Notes under the pieces: generated by a model
The model's input: the letters and a program-made list of their open reading frames with translations, nothing else
The model's database searches: none
Told to the model about the DNA's origin: nothing
Shown here: positions 53,246 to 61,239 of the stretch, piece after piece
Position numbering within the stretch: position 1 is the stretch's first letter
Layout of the letters: the number at the start of each line of letters is the position of its first letter
Assembly: GCA_009773455.1 (NCBI GenBank)
Contig: WSXU01000008.1
Coordinates: 62,001 to 126,000, forward strand
Reading direction: 5' to 3'
Source of the DNA: Bacteroidota bacterium
GTDB lineage: Bacteria > Bacteroidota > Bacteroidia > Bacteroidales > Lentimicrobiaceae
Length of the DNA stretch: 64,000 nt
Program-made: the position numbers and the translations under genes

Positions 53246-55705
53246 GTGGATAATTACATAAAAGAAACCCATCAGGAAGAAACTGTTGATTTTAAACAAC
53301 TGTTTTTCAAGTTTTACCGTTATTGGTACTTTTTTATAATCACAGTTTTTATAGCCTTAACCATTGCATTTCTTTTCAATAAGTACACCCAACCGATCTA
53401 TAAAGTCGGCACAACGGTATTGATCAAGGATGATAAAACCGGGTTTGACGCACAGGCTTTATTGGGGATAGGAAACATGAAAAATGCCCAGATCCTTGAA
53501 AATGAAATTGGTGTTTTAAAATCACGTTCACTCGTTAACAGAGCCATAAGAACATTAAATTTTAATGTCTCCTATTTCCGGGAAGAAAATTTTGTCACGA
53601 GTGAGCTTTATAAAGATTCTCCGTTCACCGTAGTTTTTGACACGGCGTTTCCGCAACCGGCCGGTTTGAGGTTCAACCTGATTATTTTGCCAAACAATGA
53701 GTTCAGTCTTACCACAGAGGGCGAATCGGTCTTTCTGTATAACTACTCAAAGAGTAAACAAATTGAAAAAATCAATCAGAAAATCGATGTCAGGGGAAAA
53801 TTCCGGTTCGGAGAACAGATAAGCGGGAAGTTTTATAATTTCAAGGTTCTACTGAATACAAACTTCAAGCCAAAAGAACATGTAAATGTCAATATGTACT
53901 TTACATTCAACAAAACCGAGGATCTAACCAAGCATTTTATGGGTTTCGAAATAGAGCCTATAAATCGGGAAGCTTCAATCATAGAAATTTCACTTCGTAG
54001 TACTAATGTCCATAAGGCTACAGACTTCCTCAACACATTGACGGAAGTATATCTCAAAAGGGGACTCGAAAAAAAGAACCAGATTGCCACCAACACCATC
54101 AACTTCATTGACGAACAGTTACTCGGAATTACCGACTCTCTGAAAACAGCTGAATCTGTTTTGCAGGATTTCAGAACCAAAAATGAAGTAATGGACCTTG
54201 ATTTTCAATCACAACAGGTCTTTCAGCAAATGAAGGAACTCGAAAATGAAAAGGCAATTCTCTTTGTAAAGAATAAGTATTACCTATACCTGAAAGATTA
54301 CCTCAGAAAAAATGAGAGTGACCTTGCCGGGCTCACTGTTCCGTCCTCCATGGGTATTGACGATCCTATTCTCACCAAACTTATCACCGATCTCACAGCT
54401 CTGTATGCGGAGCGTGGTGAAGCAATGCTGATGGCAAAGGAAAAGAACCCGATTATTGCTTCGTACGACGACCGCATCAGGGTTAATAAAAGAACCCTTG
54501 AAGAGAATATCAAGAATATTGTCAATACATCAAGTATTTCAATTAAAGAGATTGACAACCGGATCAATGTCCTTTCAGGGAAAATCAGTAAGCTCCCTGC
54601 TACACAACGTTTACTCTTCGGCATCGAACGCAAGTTTAAGCTCAATGATGCCATCTACACCTACCTTCTTGAGAAACGGTCAGAAGCCCAGATCACCAGG
54701 GCATCAAACCTGCCCGATAATGAAGTGATTGATCCGGCTTCAGCCGACGAGATGGAACCCGTATTTCCAAAGAAAACCCTCAATTATACCATTGCACTCC
54801 TGTTGGGCTTTATATTCCCGATTGTATATGTTCTGGGTAAAGGTTATTTCAACGATAAGGTTATCGACAAGAAGGACCTTGAAAACATCACTTCACTCCC
54901 GTTGCTCGGACATATCATCCACAATAACAAAGACAGTAAAATCGTCGTAGCCGAGTATCCGAAATCCTCCATCGCTGAATCTTTCAGATCGGTCAGGACC
55001 AATCTGCAGTATTTTGCCCAGGCAAATGACAAGCAAACCATTTTGATTACTTCAACAATGGTAAGTGAAGGAAAAACGTTCATTGCCATCAACCTCGCAT
55101 CAATTTTTGCCCTTTATGGCAAAAGAACCCTGCTGATGGGATTCGACCTGCGTAAACCAAAGATTTACCAGGACTTCGGACTGTCCAACACGGAAGGTAT
55201 CAGTTCATACCTGATCAACAGAAGTTCTCTTGAAAATATTATCCAGAAATCTCCCCTGGAAAACCTTGACATCATCATGGCCGGACCTGTTCCGCCCAAC
55301 CCTGCCGAGTTGATTGCTTCTGAGAGAAATTCAGAACTCTTTAAACTACTGAAAGACCGGTACGACTACATTATTATTGATACTCCACCTGTCGGATTGG
55401 TAACAGATGCTTTCCTTCTGATGAAGCAGGCCGATGTTTCGATGTTTGTTGTCAGGCAGAATTATACAAATAAAAAAGTGTTCGGTTCAATCATTTCCGA
55501 CATTGAAAAACGTAAAATCCCGAACATCACAATATTGGTAAACGACGTCAGATTTGACAGCCAGTCCTATGGTTATGGTTATGGATATGGCTATGGATAC
55601 GGATATGGTTATGGATACGGTTACGGTTATGGATATGGTTATTATACCGATGATCAGGAGCCTGACAAAGAAGGGCTCATAAATAAAATGTTCAAGAAAT
55701 CCTGA
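53246..55705 (+). CDS. Wzc-like chain-length regulator and tyrosine autokinase
   Basis: 819 residues, GTG start. N-terminal Wzz domain with membrane helix WYFFIITVFIALTIAFLF (about 31-50), coiled coil in the middle, second helix LNYTIALLLGFIFPIVYVLG, then a BY-kinase domain: Walker A TSTMVSEGKTFIAINLA, Walker A' LLMGFDLRKP, Walker B YDYIIIDTPPVG. The C-terminal tail carries Y(GY)12Y at residues 775-800, a tyrosine cluster of the kind that is autophosphorylated in Wzc. It controls polymer length and export with the Wza-like lipoprotein just upstream. Its terminator is followed by cysC. Confidence 0.93.
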   Translation: MDNYIKETHQEETVDFKQLFFKFYRYWYFFIITVFIALTIAFLFNKYTQPIYKVGTTVLIKDDKTGFDAQALLGIGNMKNAQILENEIGVLKSRSLVNRAIRTLNFNVSYFREENFVTSELYKDSPFTVVFDTAFPQPAGLRFNLIILPNNEFSLTTEGESVFLYNYSKSKQIEKINQKIDVRGKFRFGEQISGKFYNFKVLLNTNFKPKEHVNVNMYFTFNKTEDLTKHFMGFEIEPINREASIIEISLRSTNVHKATDFLNTLTEVYLKRGLEKKNQIATNTINFIDEQLLGITDSLKTAESVLQDFRTKNEVMDLDFQSQQVFQQMKELENEKAILFVKNKYYLYLKDYLRKNESDLAGLTVPSSMGIDDPILTKLITDLTALYAERGEAMLMAKEKNPIIASYDDRIRVNKRTLEENIKNIVNTSSISIKEIDNRINVLSGKISKLPATQRLLFGIERKFKLNDAIYTYLLEKRSEAQITRASNLPDNEVIDPASADEMEPVFPKKTLNYTIALLLGFIFPIVYVLGKGYFNDKVIDKKDLENITSLPLLGHIIHNNKDSKIVVAEYPKSSIAESFRSVRTNLQYFAQANDKQTILITSTMVSEGKTFIAINLASIFALYGKRTLLMGFDLRKPKIYQDFGLSNTEGISSYLINRSSLENIIQKSPLENLDIIMAGPVPPNPAELIASERNSELFKLLKDRYDYIIIDTPPVGLVTDAFLLMKQADVSMFVVRQNYTNKKVFGSIISDIEKRKIPNITILVNDVRFDSQSYGYGYGYGYGYGYGYGYGYGYGYGYYTDDQEPDKEGLINKMFKKS
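55568..55645 (+). repeat. Gly-Tyr codon repeat in the Wzc-like tail
   Basis: 26 codons encode Tyr, twelve Gly-Tyr pairs and a final Tyr (14 tyrosines). Gly uses GGT, GGA and GGC and Tyr uses TAT and TAC in no fixed order, so the protein pattern is kept although the DNA is only loosely repetitive. Confidence 0.9.
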
Positions 55706-55715
55706 ACATAAGACT

Positions 55716-55742
55716 AAGCCACCCTTCCGGTGGCTTTTTTTT
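55716..55742 (+). terminator. Terminator of the Wza/Wzc operon
   Basis: AAGCCACC (55716-55723), loop of five, GGTGGCTT (55729-55736) and a run of eight T (55735-55742). Confidence 0.9.
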
Positions 55743-55779
55743 GCTGATTTTACTGTGGGCCGTCCTGAGAAAAATGTGC

Positions 55780-55787
55780 TATTTTTG
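55780..55787 (+). promoter_or_regulatory. Candidate -7 box of the cysCDN operon
   Basis: TATTTTTG, matching TAnnTTTG, ends 14 bases before the cysC ATG. It gives the cys genes their own start separate from wzc. No matching TTG is seen. Confidence 0.45.
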
Positions 55788-55801
55788 CCACCCATTGTAT
55801 T

Positions 55802-56395
55802 ATGAATCAAAAATTAATGAAAATGGCCGAAAACAACCGGACAATTGAAGAACGATTGGGTCAGCGGGCAAGGGTTATCTGGTTGTCAGGATTGCCATGC
55901 TCAGGGAAAACCACGATTGGCCTTGGGTTGGAACAGGAGTTGATTCACCGGGGTTTTCATGTACGTATGCTCGACGGGGATGTAACACGCAAAGGTATCT
56001 GCAGCGACCTTGGATTTACTGAAAATGACCGTAACGAAAATATCCGCAGGATAGCAGAAATTTCAAAATTGTTTGCAGAAAGTGGTATCATCACAATTAA
56101 TGCCTTTATTACACCGACTGAAAAATTGCGTTCAATGGCCATGGAAATAATTGGCAGGGAATTGTTTACCGGAGTTTATGTAAATGCGCCATTGGCTGTA
56201 TGTGAAGAACGAGATGTCAAAGGGATGTATAAAAAAGCAAGAAATGGGGAGATAAGAGACTTTACCGGGGTCAGTGCACCATTTGAGATCCCCCTTAATG
56301 CAGATATCGAGATAATTTCTTCCGGAATTAACCCGAACCAAAGTGTTAAAGAACTGTTAGATTCTATATTACCTTTAATCAGTATCAATAAATGA
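55802..56395 (+). CDS. cysC: Adenylylsulfate kinase
   Basis: 197 residues. Phosphorylates APS to PAPS. Walker A LSGLPCSGKTTIGLGLEQEL, the substrate-binding LDGDVTRKGICSDLGFTEND with RNENIRRIAEISKLF, and FITPTEKLRSMA are clear. It is a separate gene, not fused to cysN. The stop overlaps the cysD start by 4 bp (ATGA), so the three genes form a tight operon. PAPS is needed for sulfotransferases as well as for assimilation; no reductase gene follows. Confidence 0.95.
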   Translation: MNQKLMKMAENNRTIEERLGQRARVIWLSGLPCSGKTTIGLGLEQELIHRGFHVRMLDGDVTRKGICSDLGFTENDRNENIRRIAEISKLFAESGIITINAFITPTEKLRSMAMEIIGRELFTGVYVNAPLAVCEERDVKGMYKKARNGEIRDFTGVSAPFEIPLNADIEIISSGINPNQSVKELLDSILPLISINK

Positions 56396-57300
56396 GAGAC
56401 AAATATACCCTGACACATCTGGAGGAACTTGAGTATGAATCTATTTATGTGATCAGGGAGGTCGCCGCTCAATTCGAACGTCCGGTACTTCTTTTCTCTG
56501 GTGGGAAAGATTCAATTGTCATGACCTATCTGGCCGTTAAGGCTTTCTACCCGGCAAAACTGCCCTTCCCACTGCTACACATCGACACCGGTCATAATTT
56601 CGAAGAAACAATCGTTTACAGGGATGAACTGGTGAAAAAATTCGGCGCTCAGCTCATTGTTGGTTCTGTTCAGGAAAGCATCGACAAAGGACGTGTTATT
56701 GAAGAGAAGGGCCCGACAGCCAGCCGGAACCTTCTCCAGACAACCACACTTCTGGACACCATTGAGAAATACAAATTTGATGCTGCCATGGGCGGAGGTC
56801 GCCGGGATGAGGAAAAAGCCCGTGCAAAAGAACGGTTCTTTTCCCACAGGGATGAATTCGGGCAATGGGATCCGAAAAATCAAAGACCCGAACTCTGGAA
56901 TATTTTCAATGGCAGAAAAAACCATGGTGAGCATTTCAGGGTATTTCCCATCAGCAACTGGACTGAGATGGACGTATGGCAGTACATTATGCATGAAAAT
57001 ATTGAACTTCCGAACTTATATTTTACCCACCAGCGGGAAGTGTTCTTTCGTGATGGGCAATGGATGGCGAAAGCGCCTTTTATGACATTGAAAGATGGTG
57101 AATTCTATGAAACCAAAACAGTGAGATGCCGGACGATCGGAGATGTTTCATGTACCGGTCTTACACTCTCAACAGCCAACAGCCTTGAAGATATAATTCA
57201 GGAAATAGCTGCTACAAGAGTTACGGAAAGAGGTGGAAGGGCTGATGATTTACGCTCTGAAGCTGCTATGGAAGACAGAAAGAAGGAAGGTTACTTCTGA
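56392..57300 (+). CDS. cysD: Sulfate adenylyltransferase subunit 2
   Basis: 302 residues. With CysN makes APS from sulfate and ATP. The PP-loop motif LLFSGGKDSIVMTYLAVKAF, LLHIDTGHNFEETIVYRDEL, the AAMGGGRRDEEKARAKERFF region and TVRCRTIGDVSCTG identify it. Complete for the family. It is translationally coupled to cysC and followed by cysN after about 36 bp. Confidence 0.96.
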   Translation: MRDKYTLTHLEELEYESIYVIREVAAQFERPVLLFSGGKDSIVMTYLAVKAFYPAKLPFPLLHIDTGHNFEETIVYRDELVKKFGAQLIVGSVQESIDKGRVIEEKGPTASRNLLQTTTLLDTIEKYKFDAAMGGGRRDEEKARAKERFFSHRDEFGQWDPKNQRPELWNIFNGRKNHGEHFRVFPISNWTEMDVWQYIMHENIELPNLYFTHQREVFFRDGQWMAKAPFMTLKDGEFYETKTVRCRTIGDVSCTGLTLSTANSLEDIIQEIAATRVTERGGRADDLRSEAAMEDRKKEGYF

Positions 57301-57336
57301 AAATGCCCTTTACTGTTGCGGGAATTATTAAAATCT

Positions 57337-58632
57337 ATGCCTAATACCCCATTAATTATGACTGAATTTTCGACCAAAGGATATCTTGATATGGAGTTGC
57401 TGCGTTTCACTACTGCCGGAAGCGTGGATGACGGGAAGAGCACACTGATTGGTCGTCTCCTGTTTGACAGTAAATCGATATTTGAAGACCAGCTTGAAGC
57501 TGTTAAACGCGCAAGTATAAGAAGAGGCAACGAACATGTTGATCTTGCTTTGCTTACTGATGGTCTCAGGGCAGAGCGTGAGCAGGGTATTACCATTGAT
57601 GTGGCCTATCGTTACTTTGCAACTCCGAAACGAAAGTTTATCATTGCCGATACACCCGGTCATATCCAGTACACCAGGAATATGGTAACAGGAGCATCAA
57701 CAGCCAATGCAGCCATTATTTTAATTGACGCACGCAATGGCGTAACGGAACAAACCTGCCGTCACTCATACATTGCTTCACTGCTCAGGATACCCCATGT
57801 CATTGTCTGTGTAAATAAAATGGATCTTGTTGATTATAGCCGGGAAGTATTTGATAAAATACAGCTAGACTATACTGAGTTTTCTAAACTGCTTGACATT
57901 CCTGACGTCCGGTACGTCCCCATCAGTGCATTACATGGAGACAATGTCGTTGATACATCCACGAATATGCCATGGTACAATGAGGGAACACTCAGGCAGG
58001 TACTTGAAGGAATTGAAATCGGGAATGACCACAATCTTACCGATCCCCGCTTCCCGGTTCAGTATGTGATCAGACCTTTATCGGATGAGTTCCACGATTA
58101 CCGGGGTTACGCCGGAAGGGTGGCCGGCGGAGTGTTTTCACCCGGAGATAAGGTTATTGCGCTTCCTTCGATGCTGGAAAGCACCATCAGTTCTGTTGAT
58201 GTATATAGGGATAAGGTAGAAAGTGCTTTTGCCCCGATGTCGGTTACCCTGACTCTGACTGATGACATAGACATTAGTCGCGGCGATATGCTGGTTAAAC
58301 CAGACAATATGCCTCAGATCACCCAGGATCTGGATATCATGATCTGCTGGATGAACGAAAAACCGCTTCAGGTCAATGGCAAATATGCTGTAAAGCACAC
58401 CACCCGGGAAGTCCGGTGTATCATCAGGGAGGTAAAATATAAAGTAAATGTTAACAACCTTGAGCGAATCGAAGGAGATCTGAGTGTAGGATTAAATGAT
58501 ATTGCTGCAGTAAGCATACGTACAACCAAACCACTGTTTGCAGATCCATACAAGAAAAACAGAAGAACCGGCGCACTGATAATTATTGATGAATCAACCA
58601 ACAACACGGTTGGGGTAGGAATGATCCTATAA
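57337..58632 (+). CDS. cysN: Sulfate adenylyltransferase subunit 1 (GTPase)
   Basis: About 431 residues from MPNTPLIMTEF. The open frame begins at a TTG at 57316, but this ATG or the one at 57358 is more likely; the family core starts at LLRFTTAGSVDDGKSTLIGR (G1). Other GTPase motifs are DTPGHIQYTRNM (G3) and VNKMDLVDYS (G4). It couples GTP hydrolysis to APS synthesis by CysD. There is no C-terminal CysC domain, in keeping with the separate cysC gene. It is the last gene of the operon and converges on the membrane protein at 58687. Confidence 0.95.
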   Translation: MPNTPLIMTEFSTKGYLDMELLRFTTAGSVDDGKSTLIGRLLFDSKSIFEDQLEAVKRASIRRGNEHVDLALLTDGLRAEREQGITIDVAYRYFATPKRKFIIADTPGHIQYTRNMVTGASTANAAIILIDARNGVTEQTCRHSYIASLLRIPHVIVCVNKMDLVDYSREVFDKIQLDYTEFSKLLDIPDVRYVPISALHGDNVVDTSTNMPWYNEGTLRQVLEGIEIGNDHNLTDPRFPVQYVIRPLSDEFHDYRGYAGRVAGGVFSPGDKVIALPSMLESTISSVDVYRDKVESAFAPMSVTLTLTDDIDISRGDMLVKPDNMPQITQDLDIMICWMNEKPLQVNGKYAVKHTTREVRCIIREVKYKVNVNNLERIEGDLSVGLNDIAAVSIRTTKPLFADPYKKNRRTGALIIIDESTNNTVGVGMIL

Positions 58633-58686
58633 TAACTTTTCCGGCATAATGCAGAAATAACTACATCCTATGCTGCCCTGATTACT

Positions 58687-60051
58687 TCAACGATAATAAC
58701 CCATATCGAAACTGAAGTTAATAACAAAGTGTATTCCCCTGTCAAAAGCCAGCCTGAATAAAATCAATGTCACAATAGCGAGTGTTGAAATCAGCAGTCC
58801 GGGAGGTCTTTTGTGTCGGCTTGGACGCTCTGCCACACTTCTTGGTTTGGCCTTAAAGTTAAAGAATGCAGGTATTACCATGAATCCCATCGATGCAATG
58901 ATAATCGCATCGTAGACCATAATATTGGGATGCTGTGGAATGGCATTAGGATACTTCACCACGATAATCATTAACCCACCGATAATCCAGGGAATGATAA
59001 ACCTCGCACCCAGGGCAACCGTTAACCGCCAACGGTGCTGCCTGACTCCTGCGGGCAGGGTTTCCAGTGCAAAAACAGCACTGTAATAGCCAGTAACCGT
59101 TAACAGAAAAAGGAATATCAATGAAACAAGGATTCTGAAAAACACATTCATGTAAAGCCAGTTTGCTACGTAACCGAATCCCTGGCTGGTAGCAATTCCG
59201 GCAACAAATGCCCCGAGAAAATGTGTGGCACCATGAAAAGCCACCCATAACAGGAACAGGCGCAACTGGGGTTTCAGTTTTTCACGCATCAGAACAACCC
59301 TCAGCAATATAAGGGAGGTCATCACAGATACAAAAGGACTTGAAAGTGTGATTACGATGATATTAAACCTTGACCAGAGCGGACTGGCATTGCCGATCGG
59401 GAAATATATCTCATAATAAAAAAGAACAGAATCAATGTCGAAATTAGAGGCTACAAGCGTTTCCGTAAACTGGTAAATCAGATAGACCAGGAGATAGGCC
59501 AGAATATAGAAACCAAGAGAATTAAACATGGCATAACCCTCCTCTGGCATCACTTTTTTCAAATCATCCCAAAAATCCAGCTGACTCTTTTTCTCCTTCT
59601 TATCCTGTCTGCTGGTTTCAAATAATCTTTTAAGGAATGATTTTTTCTTGTATGGCCTGTGCTTCCGTATTTTGATCGGTTTAATGATTCTTTCGGGATT
59701 ATTACTTCCGGCATTTGAACCAACAAAATCCGGAGATCTATCTATGTCCGGTTGTGTAGTGTCAGACGTCTGCGTTAAAATGACTTTACCACGAACCGAC
59801 CTGCCAGACTTCTCTCTTTCAGGATTTATAATATTTTCAAGAAATTTCGGCAACACCTTCTTTTTCCTTCTGTGCCTCGACTTTGAGCCTGCCGGGACAA
59901 CCTGTTGTCTTTCAGATAGTCCACTTAATCCAGGATTTACATTGGTCCTGTGCCTGTGTTGTCGTCTTGGTTTTTCCCCGGTCAGGATAAAAAAAATACG
60001 TTCTCCCAGTCTTCTAAGGAAGTTCCTGCCATTTGAGCCGTTTTCTGGCAT
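58687..60051 (-). CDS. Membrane protein with long basic N-terminus, unknown function, paralogous to the one at 35101
   Basis: 454 residues. Residues 1-150 are hydrophilic and very basic (for example KPRRQHRHRTNVNPGL and IRKHRPYKKKSFLKRLFE). The rest has about seven membrane helices that match the 309-residue protein at 35101-36030 in order and in the strings around QLRLFLLWVAFHG and QGFGYVANWLYMNVFFR. No known family is recognised. The basic tail could bind nucleic acid, polyphosphate or lipid heads at the membrane. It lies 19 bp downstream of the alcohol dehydrogenase on the same strand, so it may be in the rnr-adh unit. Confidence 0.65.
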   Translation of the reverse strand: MPENGSNGRNFLRRLGERIFFILTGEKPRRQHRHRTNVNPGLSGLSERQQVVPAGSKSRHRRKKKVLPKFLENIINPEREKSGRSVRGKVILTQTSDTTQPDIDRSPDFVGSNAGSNNPERIIKPIKIRKHRPYKKKSFLKRLFETSRQDKKEKKSQLDFWDDLKKVMPEEGYAMFNSLGFYILAYLLVYLIYQFTETLVASNFDIDSVLFYYEIYFPIGNASPLWSRFNIIVITLSSPFVSVMTSLILLRVVLMREKLKPQLRLFLLWVAFHGATHFLGAFVAGIATSQGFGYVANWLYMNVFFRILVSLIFLFLLTVTGYYSAVFALETLPAGVRQHRWRLTVALGARFIIPWIIGGLMIIVVKYPNAIPQHPNIMVYDAIIIASMGFMVIPAFFNFKAKPRSVAERPSRHKRPPGLLISTLAIVTLILFRLAFDRGIHFVINFSFDMGYYR

Positions 60052-60070
60052 AATTGTCCGATTCTCTTGA

Positions 60071-61213
60071 TTAAACCATCAAATCTATAATTCTCCTATA
60101 ATCCTCCTGCGTAAGCTTATGCACATATGTAGCAGCTCTGTTATGAACCATCACACGAAAAATCTCATCAGCATCAACTTTCTTAGTTACAACTTCGCTC
60201 AAGCGGACAGGACAGCCCAGCTCCCTGAAAAATCCTTCAAGCCTGTCTGTTGTTTGTCCGATATCTTCGGTGTCAAAAAGATTTTTTCCCAGGAATTTTA
60301 TCCTGTTTCCCAGATGTTCTTTCTGCAATCGCAGCCAGGCAGGGTAAACAATGGTAAGGGATGCCCCATGCGGAACGCCGTAAAGAAGTGAAAGTACGTG
60401 CCCGATGCTGTGCACGCCCCACTCCCCTGAAGTCCTTCCATACATTGTCATTCCATTGAGAGCCATGGTTGCTGCATACATGATTTTAGCACGAAGCTTA
60501 TAATTTGTCAGGTCCTTCATCAACTCAGGGCCATATTCCATCGCCTCGCTGATCATCGAAAACACAAACCTGTCAGATAAAGTAGCCTCTTCTCCTTTGC
60601 CAAAATAAGCTTCAAGGCAATGAGCAACCAGATCGGCAATGCCATATGCGGTATAATTTGCCGGAACGGTTGTTGTTAGTTGAGGATCAAGAAATGAATG
60701 TTTCGGATATAAGAGCGGATTACCGTATCCGGCTTTGTTTTCAGCCTCATGATTACTCAGCACGGCAAACTGGTTCATTTCAGTTCCGGTGGCTGCCAAT
60801 GTGAGTACAGCGATCAAAGGAGTCGCAGACCGGGGCATTAACCTGCGCTCGAAAAACCCCCAGGCAGGAGCATCAACCGGTATGGCTATAGAAATAATCT
60901 TTGCAGAATCAATTACACTTCCTCCACCAACTGCCAGTATCACATCGACTTCATTCTTGCGGCCTAAAGCGGCCGCCAGATCAACATCCTGAACAACAGG
61001 ATTGGACTGGATTCCACTATATTCAATAACTTCAGCCCCGACGGAATCCAACTGTTGTTTAATAACCTCATATAATCCATTGGTCTTTACAGAGCTCTTC
61101 CCATAAACAAGCAATACTTTCTTACCGTATTTGCTTATTGTTATCCCGAGTTGGTTCAGCACGCCTTTCCCGAAATGCAGTGTTGTTGGGTTAAATGCAG
61201 TAAAATTTTCCAT
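60071..61213 (-). CDS. Iron-containing alcohol dehydrogenase (butanol-dehydrogenase-like)
   Basis: 380 residues. Group III Fe-dependent alcohol dehydrogenase, NAD(P)H-linked, reducing aldehydes to alcohols. Nucleotide-binding VDVILAVGGGSVIDSAKIIS; metal ligands in AYGIADLVAHCLEAYF (Asp and His) and GVHSIGHVLSLLYGVPHGAS (two His). The closest known relatives by pattern are the BdhA/YqhD type. It lies 27 bp after rnr and 19 bp before the membrane protein gene, so it may be co-transcribed. The substrate cannot be told from sequence. Confidence 0.9.
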   Translation of the reverse strand: MENFTAFNPTTLHFGKGVLNQLGITISKYGKKVLLVYGKSSVKTNGLYEVIKQQLDSVGAEVIEYSGIQSNPVVQDVDLAAALGRKNEVDVILAVGGGSVIDSAKIISIAIPVDAPAWGFFERRLMPRSATPLIAVLTLAATGTEMNQFAVLSNHEAENKAGYGNPLLYPKHSFLDPQLTTTVPANYTAYGIADLVAHCLEAYFGKGEEATLSDRFVFSMISEAMEYGPELMKDLTNYKLRAKIMYAATMALNGMTMYGRTSGEWGVHSIGHVLSLLYGVPHGASLTIVYPAWLRLQKEHLGNRIKFLGKNLFDTEDIGQTTDRLEGFFRELGCPVRLSEVVTKKVDADEIFRVMVHNRAATYVHKLTQEDYRRIIDLMV

Positions 61214-61239
61214 ATTCTACGGAAATTATCAGATTCATT

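Noticed and set aside
55487-55810. 107-residue antisense frame across the Gly-Tyr repeat
   Set aside because: Its Ile/Thr/Val run is simply the reverse complement of the Gly-Tyr codons.
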